Source of the DNA: Brucella pseudogrignonensis
Lineage (GTDB): Bacteria > Pseudomonadota > Alphaproteobacteria > Rhizobiales > Rhizobiaceae
Assembly (NCBI RefSeq): GCF_032190615.1
Contig: NZ_JAVLAT010000004.1
Location: 1-64,000, forward strand
Direction of reading: 5' to 3'
DNA length: 64,000 bases
In this document: positions 27,507 through 34,495 of the stretch, piece by piece
Layout of the letters: each line of letters begins with the position of its first letter
How positions within the stretch are numbered: the stretch's first letter is position 1
Notes under the pieces: generated by a model
The model's input: the letters and a program-made list of their open reading frames with translations, nothing else
Told to the model about the DNA's origin: nothing
The model's database searches: none
Program-made: the position numbers and the translations under genes

Positions 27507-29082
27507 TTTGATTTCTTCCCTCACACATGCGACGCGGCCCAAAGGCTGGATCAAAAAGGCCATAAATAGCAATTAGCAGTCCGGAAAACATCAGAACCGA
27601 GAAGCCGGTGAATGCATCAACCGACAAATAGCTTACAAGTAAAAGCATTACTACCGCAGTCATCTTCAACAAAGGCACTTGGTACTGACCTCCCGCTCGC
27701 ACACGGATCAATCCATAAAAATAGACAAAACAGGTCGATAATACGATAAGTAAGCTGCTGAAATGCGTAGGCATTCTATAACTAATACGGCTTCGCACAT
27801 CGGCGCGCTCGGAAAAACCTGACATCAGATCGTTTATTACCCAAGCCACCACACTCGTGCCATTTGAGGCAAGATAGGAGCTCTGTAGTTTCATCACGGT
27901 CGCGATCAAAATTCCTAAAACTGAGCAGCGAAAAACCCAACGCATGACCCAGAAAGCGGCTTTGTTTAAGTCGGTATCATGTCCAGCATGTGTCTGTGTT
28001 TTTGAAGCTTCGCTCAGTTTCCCAAAATCATTTATGACGGAATAAAGCAAAATGAGACCGGCGAAAAAGAGATAAAACGAAAGACACATATAAAGATAAG
28101 CAAATAATGTAAAAGCGATCGCGACAGGTATCGTCAATACTTCAGGTCGTATTATGGCGATAGTGTCCCAATCAGTTGCGTAATTGGCGCCCCCATTCAT
28201 TAGGGGTACCAAACAAACGCCGATCCACTGAAACACACCAGCAAATAGCAGGCAAATTAGGAATACCGCCCAAAAAGAACCTGATGAGGTGTCTATAATT
28301 TGCCACCAAGCACAATTGCTGTCCTCGTGTGCGTCATCGAGAAGCCGCCTTCGTTCTTCGTTCTTCCACGTATGTATGAGCTCAAATACGAAGGCCAGGA
28401 ATAGCGGGAGGAACACCATGAACACCAGTGTCCAGTTCGCCGTCCAAAGGAAGCCCACCTGCTTGATGACGCCATCGGACCGGGTGAATTTAACGTTGTG
28501 AATGCCGATGATGTACGAGAGGAACCCAAGAGCGGACATTCCAGCAAAAACCAAAGCAGCCAAATTGAGAGGAGACCCCTCGCTAAAAAGCCTCTCCGTT
28601 CGTCTTGCAAGTGTTGATCGCTGAATTTGGTTATCGCCTTTGATCGGCGTTTTTACTAGAGCGGGGGCGATTTCGGCGACGTCTTGGGTAAACTCGGTCG
28701 CTGTAATGACATCCGCTTTTTTCAGCTCACGCCTTCTGGCAACCAAACGCGATTGAGCAGCGCTGAGCTCAATAACCCATGCACTTGTTGCAGACTTATC
28801 ACCGCAACTTAAAACCCTCGCCAGCAATCCGATATTGGTAGTGCTAATTCCCTTTTCATTTTCCTGAAACCAGATCTGTACCGTTCGAAGATCAACGCCC
28901 ATTCGCTTGGGATCGACAAGGGTAATTGCCTCGGCAAGAAGTTCGGGCGACCATGGACCTGCTGGAAAATCGTCCGCGCCCAGCCGGCGACCAGCACCTG
29001 ACGCGACGATACGTTTGAATAATTCTTTTAAATCACTCCCATCATTTGGAGGAGCGAGAAAAAACTTTCCGTTTTTTATCAA
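27496..29082 (-). CDS. RcgA-like membrane protein with N-terminal helix-turn-helix-like segment
   Basis: 528 aa. The first 150 residues are soluble and include VDLRTVQIWFQENEKGISTT and GLLARVLSCGD, which look like a Cro/XRE-type helix-turn-helix. From about residue 175 there are eight or nine hydrophobic segments (for example LAALVFAGMSALGFLSYIIG and TLVFMVFLPLFLAFVFEL). This matches my recollection of the RcgA family of putative transporters found next to conjugation genes in rhizobia. It overlaps the RcgR-like gene and lies upstream of it in the same operon, so the two probably form a regulatory circuit for transfer. Confidence 0.72.
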   Translation of the reverse strand: MIKNGKFFLAPPNDGSDLKELFKRIVASGAGRRLGADDFPAGPWSPELLAEAITLVDPKRMGVDLRTVQIWFQENEKGISTTNIGLLARVLSCGDKSATSAWVIELSAAQSRLVARRRELKKADVITATEFTQDVAEIAPALVKTPIKGDNQIQRSTLARRTERLFSEGSPLNLAALVFAGMSALGFLSYIIGIHNVKFTRSDGVIKQVGFLWTANWTLVFMVFLPLFLAFVFELIHTWKNEERRRLLDDAHEDSNCAWWQIIDTSSGSFWAVFLICLLFAGVFQWIGVCLVPLMNGGANYATDWDTIAIIRPEVLTIPVAIAFTLFAYLYMCLSFYLFFAGLILLYSVINDFGKLSEASKTQTHAGHDTDLNKAAFWVMRWVFRCSVLGILIATVMKLQSSYLASNGTSVVAWVINDLMSGFSERADVRSRISYRMPTHFSSLLIVLSTCFVYFYGLIRVRAGGQYQVPLLKMTAVVMLLLVSYLSVDAFTGFSVLMFSGLLIAIYGLFDPAFGPRRMCEGRNQSVS

Positions 29083-29142
29083 TATCTTATCGATTTAAAT
29101 TTCGTTTCTCTTCGTAGTGTTTCGTATCCTAACGCACGTCAT

Positions 29143-29276
29143 CCGATAATCAATGCTTTTATCGGTTAGATTTTGGGATGACAGTTTTGCACTAATAGCG
29201 CTTTGAGGAGGGAAAAAACGAACGATGGTCGGCTCATCATAAGGATCTAGTGAATATCCTTATTCGATCTACCATC
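29143..29276. promoter_or_regulatory. Inverted repeats between rcgA and a divergent small gene
   Basis: Two separate dyads. CCGATAA (29143-29149) and TTATCGG (29159-29165) have a nine-base spacer. AAGGAT (29241-29246) and ATCCTT (29256-29261) are nested inside GATGGT (29224-29229) and ACCATC (29271-29276). They lie between divergent genes and may be operators or a structured leader. Confidence 0.4.
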
Positions 29277-29347
29277 ATTCGCATCCGCTTAAATATTTGC
29301 ATTTCAAATCGTCCCTTATCTTCTGAAAATTATTTTTGGAGGTAAAT

Positions 29348-29608
29348 ATGGTTGTCATTGGTGATGAGGTGAACTGGCGGGATAGAGAAGGCGCGGATGA
29401 GTCATGCGACGCTAGCCCGACCACACGGCTGCTGGAACTATCCACGTTGACGGGAGACCCACGCAAGTTGGTCGATTATGAGCCGCAAGATGTTGATGAC
29501 GCTATAGGAAAACTGGTCTACCTCGCGGCCTCCATTATCTCCGGGCGGATAACGCTGACGAAATGCGAAGTGGTGGCTGTTCTGAAAAGCGTTGATAAGA
29601 AAATCTGA
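29348..29608 (+). CDS. Hypothetical protein divergent from rcgA
   Basis: 86 aa, soluble, acidic, family not recognised. It starts at ATG 29348 with a very good GGAGGT five bases upstream (an in-frame TTG at 29336 is less likely) and ends just before a clean terminator at 29616, so it is almost certainly a real single-gene unit. The C-terminal half (VDDAIGKLVYLAASIISGRI, then KCEVVAVLKSVDKKI) appears helical. Its position suggests a regulator or accessory factor of transfer; this is inference. Confidence 0.65.
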   Translation: MVVIGDEVNWRDREGADESCDASPTTRLLELSTLTGDPRKLVDYEPQDVDDAIGKLVYLAASIISGRITLTKCEVVAVLKSVDKKI

Positions 29609-29615
29609 TTGCATT

Positions 29616-29644
29616 AGAAGCCCGTGACTGGGCTTCTGTTGTTT
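29616..29644 (+). terminator. Rho-independent terminator
   Basis: Perfect stem AGAAGCCC / GGGCTTCT with a six-base loop, followed by GTTGTTT, eight bases after the stop of the small plus-strand gene. Confidence 0.8.
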
Positions 29645-29820
29645 CCGGTCAGTCGCAATCCATTCGCTGGATGATTGATCTTTGGCAAATTCAACCATCC
29701 TTTGCTTCAGCCTGGGTTGGAATATCGAGATTGGCGCTCAGCTCTGGATCATCGGGGACAAGACAACGTGACGGGATTGCTTTGACTGCAACGATATTGC
29801 CCTTTGGACTGCTTTCACGT

Positions 29821-29913
29821 TTATCGAAACTTTGGAGACCGGGAACCAAGTGCCGCCCACACGACTGCGATGCCGGCGCTTGCTGCCAGTGGGAGAAGTG
29901 CATTCTGATTCAT
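29821..29913 (-). CDS. Very short membrane-type reading frame downstream of trbM
   Basis: 30 codons beginning MNQNALLPLAASAGIAVVWA, ten bases after the TrbM-like stop on the same strand. It could encode a single-helix peptide. No convincing ribosome binding site and no known family, so weakly supported. The remaining 200 bases toward 29645 hold nothing recognisable. Confidence 0.25.
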   Translation of the reverse strand: MNQNALLPLAASAGIAVVWAALGSRSPKFR

Positions 29914-29922
29914 TAGAGCTGC

Positions 29923-30477
29923 TTAAAGTTTCAAGTTGAACCAATAGCGCCCCTTCAAACCTTGATAATCGGGAATGTCAAAAAAGTAGGGGGCTTTTCG
30001 CATTGGACGAGCAATGGAGACCACCTTTCGACAACTATTTCCGCGATCCGAATTGCCAAGCTCACGAAACTGAACATCCTTGTACTGCTGAAGTTCTTTG
30101 TTCTGTTCCCTGATCTTGTTGGTGCAGGTGTTGATTGTCTTTTCGCAGCGGTTGGACAGCAACGCGCCGCGATCACTCATAATGCTGGCTTCCTTGAAAT
30201 CAGATGGGCAATTCTCGTATGGCTGATATCCGGGTTTGCCAGACTTAGCTTCAATGCAAATTGGCCATGAGAAACCCGGTTCTGCCATGGCCTTGATCAA
30301 CTTGGTCATTGGCGGGACGCAATAAGGGACACCATGCCACGAAGGGTTTGATGATGCTGCGCACAAGAGCACCTGACAGCCCCACGATGGCGTCCCTCCC
30401 TTGTCCTGTGCAAGAGCATTGGATGGCAACATGACGACGGTGCCCAGGCCAGCAAGCGCAAACAGAAGCTGTTTCAT
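29923..30477 (-). CDS. trbM: TrbM/KikA/MpfK family conjugal transfer protein
   Basis: 184 aa exported protein. The signal peptide is MKQLLFALAGLGTVVMLPSN with cleavage after ALA (residue 23). The mature part shows the Cys-rich TrbM hallmark CQVLLCAASSNP...C.PP (residues about 34-60), then FSWPIC and ENCP, suggesting disulfides in the periplasm. TrbM/KikA proteins accompany P-type conjugation systems and are needed for or improve transfer. Its presence between the rcg genes and the virB operon supports a conjugation region. Confidence 0.8.
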   Translation of the reverse strand: MKQLLFALAGLGTVVMLPSNALAQDKGGTPSWGCQVLLCAASSNPSWHGVPYCVPPMTKLIKAMAEPGFSWPICIEAKSGKPGYQPYENCPSDFKEASIMSDRGALLSNRCEKTINTCTNKIREQNKELQQYKDVQFRELGNSDRGNSCRKVVSIARPMRKAPYFFDIPDYQGLKGRYWFNLKL

Positions 30478-30489
30478 ATCAAATCATCC

Positions 30490-30708
30490 TCATATTGTAG
30501 CGGTTGAATGGTGCCGTGTGGGCAATATGGCTTGATCGTGTAAGGGCGACCCTGTGACGAGATCTCCGGCCGCATAACTGCACAGGGCGATAAGTGTGAA
30601 TGCGCAGAACCAGTAGATTCCAACGCGATAGACCAGGAGCTGATTTGGAATGTCGCGGCATACCGCGGGATAAGCAAAAACGCCGATCAAGAATGCGTCG
30701 ACTGACAT
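30490..30708 (-). CDS. Small membrane protein
   Basis: 72 aa starting at ATG 30708, overlapping the end of the preceding small gene by 22 bases. Contains two hydrophobic stretches (VDAFLIGVFAYPAV and IYWFCAFTLIALCSYAAG). Family not recognised. It ends 13 bases before trbM on the same strand, so it is likely part of the same operon and located in the inner membrane. Confidence 0.5.
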   Translation of the reverse strand: MSVDAFLIGVFAYPAVCRDIPNQLLVYRVGIYWFCAFTLIALCSYAAGDLVTGSPLHDQAILPTRHHSTATI

Positions 30709-30866
30709 TTGCCGCTGCTCGTGGAAAAGAGCGACGTCGTCATTAACAGCGCCGCGATTATGCCGTGGACCCACCAGATTTTGGACGACGGGATGATAAG
30801 CAAAAACGATAACAAGATGGTCAGCAACAGACAGGCCATGGGATCGCGCGCGAAATTGAGCACCAT
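30687..30866 (-). CDS. Small membrane protein
   Basis: 59 aa from ATG 30866 with GGAGAT upstream; in-frame TTGs at 30881/30884 are alternatives. Two transmembrane segments (MACLLLTILLSFLLIIPSS and WVHGIIAALLMTTSLF). It resembles small VirB2/VirB3-like or phage-type membrane proteins only in general build; no family recognised. It follows the nuclease-fold gene at 30885 in the same operon. Confidence 0.5.
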   Translation of the reverse strand: MVLNFARDPMACLLLTILLSFLLIIPSSKIWWVHGIIAALLMTTSLFSTSSGKCQSTHS

Positions 30867-30884
30867 ATGAGCGATCTCCAACAA

Positions 30885-31574
30885 CTATCTGTCTGTCCTT
30901 TTTGGCTTTCTGTGCGCGTCGGCAAACGGGGGAGATATCTCGCTTTTCCGCTCTACTAGTAAGTTGAAATCTGCAATTGGCTGACGATCGAGCGTTTTAT
31001 CGACGGCCCTTCGCCGCCACTCGTTCATGTCCAGGACATAGGTCGCCCACATGCCATATCGCGCAGATATTGCGGCGCGCTGATAGTCTATATATTGAGG
31101 ATGGCTGAGGTTGGGTGAATCCACCCTCGCCCAACCCACGCGAAGCATTTCGAGAGCCAGGTCGCGTCCCCGTGATGTGCATCTTGCTCGTGCCATGCCT
31201 TCAGCATCATAGCCGACGACACCGCAGGCGACGGCCGACGCCCCGATCGTTCTTTTGAGCCAGGCTTTTGCAATGGGGCCACAGGGTACAGGCGGCGGTG
31301 CTTTTGTAACGTCCCTGTTGGTCCAATTCGGATCAAGTGCCCATTGAGGCAATTCGCACGCGTCAATATCCGCGAGCCGAACTCGTTGGGCATAAACGGG
31401 AAACCAAAGAGTTCGACCATCAATAACCGCGACACGACCCTTGAAGATTGGAAGCGGTTCCGGCTGGCTAGGTTGAACCGATAGGTTGGCAGCGGACGCG
31501 TGTTTAATAGCATCAGCTGCGAATGCTGGTGTCGATGCGAGGGCAAATGACATTGCGACGATCAGATATTTCAT
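30885..31574 (-). CDS. Secreted thermonuclease (SNase)-like protein, third of three
   Basis: 229 aa with a signal peptide (MKYLIVAMSFALASTPAFA). The SNase-like fold is suggested by VIDGRTLWFP, VRLADIDACELPQ (compare RL.GIDAPE, where the Asp and Glu positions are kept), and CTSRGRDLALEMLRVGWA (compare GRDLN.ELVR.GWA). The arginine of the GRxLA motif is not obvious. A C-terminal extension follows YGMWA. Its start overlaps the stop of the preceding paralogue (ATGA). Substrate and activity are uncertain; a cell-envelope or DNA-processing role in transfer is possible. Confidence 0.75.
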   Translation of the reverse strand: MKYLIVAMSFALASTPAFAADAIKHASAANLSVQPSQPEPLPIFKGRVAVIDGRTLWFPVYAQRVRLADIDACELPQWALDPNWTNRDVTKAPPPVPCGPIAKAWLKRTIGASAVACGVVGYDAEGMARARCTSRGRDLALEMLRVGWARVDSPNLSHPQYIDYQRAAISARYGMWATYVLDMNEWRRRAVDKTLDRQPIADFNLLVERKSEISPPFADAHRKPKRTDR

Positions 31575-32110
31575 TGTTGGGCATTCCTCGTCCGTTCGTT
31601 TGCCGATTTGCTCAACAGGATGGCAGGATGCTGAACGTCTTCGAATTGCCAGAGGCCTGCCCGCTTCTCACGAGCTTCCTGTTCGGCCACCGCGTATGCG
31701 GGGTAATAGGGGAGACCGTCAGCCTTCAGCGCGGCAAATGCATAACCGCTCGTTATCAACACTGTCGCTAGATCGAGACGATTTCCGCCGATTGTGGCGT
31801 AGCAAATGACATAAGAAGTATCGGCTGTGTGCGCTACCGGAGCGCACAGAGGTTTGGTGTCTTTGATGTAAGCGGCGAGTACGGCAAGCGATGCCTCGCC
31901 GCAGTCCTTCTTTCTTCCGGTCGTATCAGTGAAAGCAGTTCCCCGAAGGCATGACTGAACACCATAGAGACGATAGCGCCGACCTTCTAAGACCCACGTA
32001 TCGCCAGATTCCAAAGTAACGCCCGGCTGGAGGTCGAAATATCCCTCTGGCGCAGCAATTGCCGTTGGCGAAAAAAGGACCATACATAACGATATTAGGG
32101 CTGGCTTCAT
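31571..32110 (-). CDS. Secreted SNase-like protein, second of three (active site degenerate)
   Basis: 179 aa, exported (MKPALISLCMVLFSPTAIAA). SNase fold cues: VLEGRRYRLYGVQSCLRG, where the catalytic Asp/Glu of GIDAPE are replaced (GVQSCL), and LATVLITSGYAFA near 125, ending EKRAGLW, the classical SNase C-terminal motif. The loss of acidic residues predicts no nuclease activity. ATG 32110 was chosen as the signal-peptide start; it overlaps the upstream paralogue. Confidence 0.72.
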   Translation of the reverse strand: MKPALISLCMVLFSPTAIAAPEGYFDLQPGVTLESGDTWVLEGRRYRLYGVQSCLRGTAFTDTTGRKKDCGEASLAVLAAYIKDTKPLCAPVAHTADTSYVICYATIGGNRLDLATVLITSGYAFAALKADGLPYYPAYAVAEQEAREKRAGLWQFEDVQHPAILLSKSANERTRNAQQ

Positions 32111-32715
32111 TGGGCCTTCACCCGCGGATCGGCCCACATTCCATAGGAGCCGTCTTCTCCAATCTTCTGCGCGTTCTCCAGATCGGGACGCTCCAGCTTC
32201 CCGTCTTTCGATTTCGCAATGCGCAGCGCGCCGAGAGAAAGCAGTTGCTCTTCGAGCATATCAACGGTGTCCAGGCTCCCAGGGTAATTGTAATAGCCGT
32301 AGCACGTCACATTTTGTTTGGGTGCGCTCTCTTCACTTACAAATGCCCGACAAAAGAGAACCTTCGGTGACTGCAACATGATCTGCAGCTGCTGCTTGGC
32401 GTAGTCTGTGCAAGAGCCAGCAAAATCATCCTTGCGGTTGACCATTTCGCCTTTGCAGGCTTCCAGCCCATACAGATTAAGGACGGTCTTATCATCAACC
32501 CGAAATTCGGTCGGTGAAGTCGCCTTATAGCCGGAAGCCGATGCGAACCCCTTTCGAGCCGTAACTTTTCCGTCTCCGTCATAATACTCAATGACAAGCA
32601 CGGTCTTCCCTGGTGACGCCAGCGACTTTATGTAATCCTTATTGATTGCAGGCGCTGCGATTGCAGATGTCGCCAACAAACAACTGCTCATTGCGATTGC
32701 TATGGTTCTCTTCAA
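32107..32715 (-). CDS. Secreted SNase-like protein, first of three
   Basis: 202 aa with signal peptide MKRTIAIAMSSCLLATSAIAA. It contains LNLYGLEACKGE (compare RL.GIDAPE) and ends GSYGMWADPRVKAQ, similar to the KRGLW end of SNase-like proteins. It is the first gene of an operon that continues through two paralogues, two small membrane proteins and trbM. It diverges from virB1 across 175 AT-rich bases. Similar proteins are sometimes named after ExoI. Activity uncertain. Confidence 0.68.
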   Translation of the reverse strand: MKRTIAIAMSSCLLATSAIAAPAINKDYIKSLASPGKTVLVIEYYDGDGKVTARKGFASASGYKATSPTEFRVDDKTVLNLYGLEACKGEMVNRKDDFAGSCTDYAKQQLQIMLQSPKVLFCRAFVSEESAPKQNVTCYGYYNYPGSLDTVDMLEEQLLSLGALRIAKSKDGKLERPDLENAQKIGEDGSYGMWADPRVKAQ

Positions 32716-32890
32716 TTTCTAACCCTAACCATATTGATAATTCACTCACCTTATTAATAAGGGGTTTTTGATTTGCAAAAAAGCATGTATGACTTAGCCA
32801 AATCGGTATTATATTCTTGCGAACTTAATCTGTTTTCGCTGCAACCTCAACAGTGTTTTTGAGGCCTGCGAAAGGTGCTGGAGGGCTAGA

Positions 32891-33832
32891 ATGGAAAAGT
32901 TATCAGTCAAAACGCTATTGCTTACCGCCACACTGTTCGCCCCATTTGGGATTACCGTCGCGTGCGCAGATGAAACAGGTAAAATCGAGCCTTTTTCGAG
33001 AAATAGCGACAGCAATTCCACGACCCAGAACCGATCCGGTTCGCCTTCGGGTGTGACAGTATTCAACAGCCGCTTGGCAAGCGAAAACAAAGAATTTGTC
33101 GTGGGTACTGATGGCGTCGTTGCAGCTGAGGATAAAAGTGAAAGCGATACTAGAGTGGATAATCATATTGGTAATACAATGAGCGCCTCTATATCCACGG
33201 GCTCACTAGCTGATATTATCAAATCGGATACATTATATCAGAGTGAAGATATCCCTTTTGGTCATTTACCTCTCAACAAAAAGGCCCCTGCATCTCCCGA
33301 ATGCGGCCCCTCCCCGCTAACACCAGAGGAAATCAAAACTCTGGTCGAACAGGCTGCTCGCCGACATCAAGTTGATGCTCTGTTTGCTACCGCCATTACT
33401 TGGGCAGAAAGCCAATTCGATCGTTCTCGCAACTCAGACAAAGGCGCACGCGGGCCGATGCAGCTCATGCCGGGAACCGCTGAGCGCTTCGGCGTCCTCG
33501 ACGTCTGCGATCCGGCGTCAAATATTGAAGGCGGCGTTAAGTATCTGCGGGTGCTTTTGGACGAGTTCCAAAACCCCCTGCTTGTTGCGGCTGCTTATAA
33601 CGCAGGCGAAGGCCGCATCTATGAGTACGGCGGCGTTCCACCGTTTAAGGAAACCGTCGGATACATCGCTAAGGTCGTCAATTACCAGCTCGGTGTAACC
33701 AGGCCAGCACTGAGAAAGAAGCTCGTTGGCGGCGGTCAGAGATCCTCGCCGGTGGTAGCGACTAAAACTCAATCCGGGGTCATTGAAGTCAAGAAATCCG
33801 GCACCTTCGTTGGTGGCGTGATGCATTTTTAA
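32891..33832 (+). CDS. virB1: VirB1-type lytic transglycosylase
   Basis: 313 aa, periplasmic. Signal peptide to about residue 26 (GITVACADE). A long linker of low complexity (residues 30-135) precedes the SLT domain: catalytic Glu in ITWAESQFDRSRNSD, then GPMQLMPGTAERFGV and AAYNAGEGRIYEYGGVPPF. It opens local gaps in peptidoglycan for assembly of the type IV secretion channel. It is the first gene of the operon; a ribosome binding site GGAGGG is at 32880. A second lytic transglycosylase occurs later in the operon. Confidence 0.92.
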   Translation: MEKLSVKTLLLTATLFAPFGITVACADETGKIEPFSRNSDSNSTTQNRSGSPSGVTVFNSRLASENKEFVVGTDGVVAAEDKSESDTRVDNHIGNTMSASISTGSLADIIKSDTLYQSEDIPFGHLPLNKKAPASPECGPSPLTPEEIKTLVEQAARRHQVDALFATAITWAESQFDRSRNSDKGARGPMQLMPGTAERFGVLDVCDPASNIEGGVKYLRVLLDEFQNPLLVAAAYNAGEGRIYEYGGVPPFKETVGYIAKVVNYQLGVTRPALRKKLVGGGQRSSPVVATKTQSGVIEVKKSGTFVGGVMHF

Positions 33833-33842
33833 GGAGAGAGGG

Positions 33843-34190
33843 ATGATCAGCGCACAGAATAAGGTTTGGCATATCAGCGCTTCAAAGCTGGCAATTTTCC
33901 TTGGATTGCTTGCTGCCGCGCAAATAGTCAGTGCGGATTTGGCATTAGCACAGTCAGGTGGCGTTAGTGGTGCCTTCGCGCCGGTTCAGACAGTATTTCA
34001 AGCTATCGTTGATTTCATTAGCGGCCCTATTGGCCGTCTGTTTGCAATCATAGCCGTGATGGCGCTCGGTTTCCTCGCATTCGCTGGCCGCCTCTCCTGG
34101 TTTCTTGCTGGCGGCGTGATCCTCGGAATCGGTCTTGTTTTCGGCGCTCCATCAATCGTCGACGAGCTGATTAGCACGGTTGGAAACTAG
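33843..34190 (+). CDS. virB2: TrbC/VirB2 family pilin
   Basis: 115 aa. A long signal region ends with ALAQSGG (residues about 38-44), then two hydrophobic helices, FAPVQTVFQAIVDFISGPIG and LFAIIAVMALGFLAFAG, and WFLAGGVILGIGLVFGAPSIV: the usual VirB2 layout. It polymerises into the conjugative pilus. It lies 10 bases after virB1 with GGAGAGAG upstream. Confidence 0.9.
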   Translation: MISAQNKVWHISASKLAIFLGLLAAAQIVSADLALAQSGGVSGAFAPVQTVFQAIVDFISGPIGRLFAIIAVMALGFLAFAGRLSWFLAGGVILGIGLVFGAPSIVDELISTVGN

Positions 34191-34192
34191 CG

Positions 34193-34492
34193 ATGGCTGA
34201 GTACGAGGATGTAAAGCCGCAACTGACCCCGTTGGTAATCGGGCTGACCCGATCTCCGACCATGTGGGGCGTTCCGTATATGGCAGTCGTCGTTGTTATC
34301 GGCATCACAATCATCGCATGGCTGGTCAGCAAGTCGTTCTGGACGCTGCTTCTGGCTCCGATCAGCTATTTGGTTCTGTTCTCCCTTTGCGCCTGGGACA
34401 ACAAAATCCTCGATGTATTCGAAGTCACCGCGCGCAAAACGCCCCGCACACGCAACAAGTCCTTCTGGGGAACGAATTCGTACGGACCATAG
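34193..34492 (+). CDS. virB3: VirB3 family protein
   Basis: 99 aa inner-membrane protein starting two bases after virB2. LTPLVIGLTRSPTMWGVPYM is the VirB3 signature at residues 10-29; two membrane segments follow (MAVVVVIGITIIAWLVS, LLLAPISYLVLFSLC). It works with VirB4 in pilus assembly. Confidence 0.92.
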   Translation: MAEYEDVKPQLTPLVIGLTRSPTMWGVPYMAVVVVIGITIIAWLVSKSFWTLLLAPISYLVLFSLCAWDNKILDVFEVTARKTPRTRNKSFWGTNSYGP

Positions 34493-34495
34493 CAA

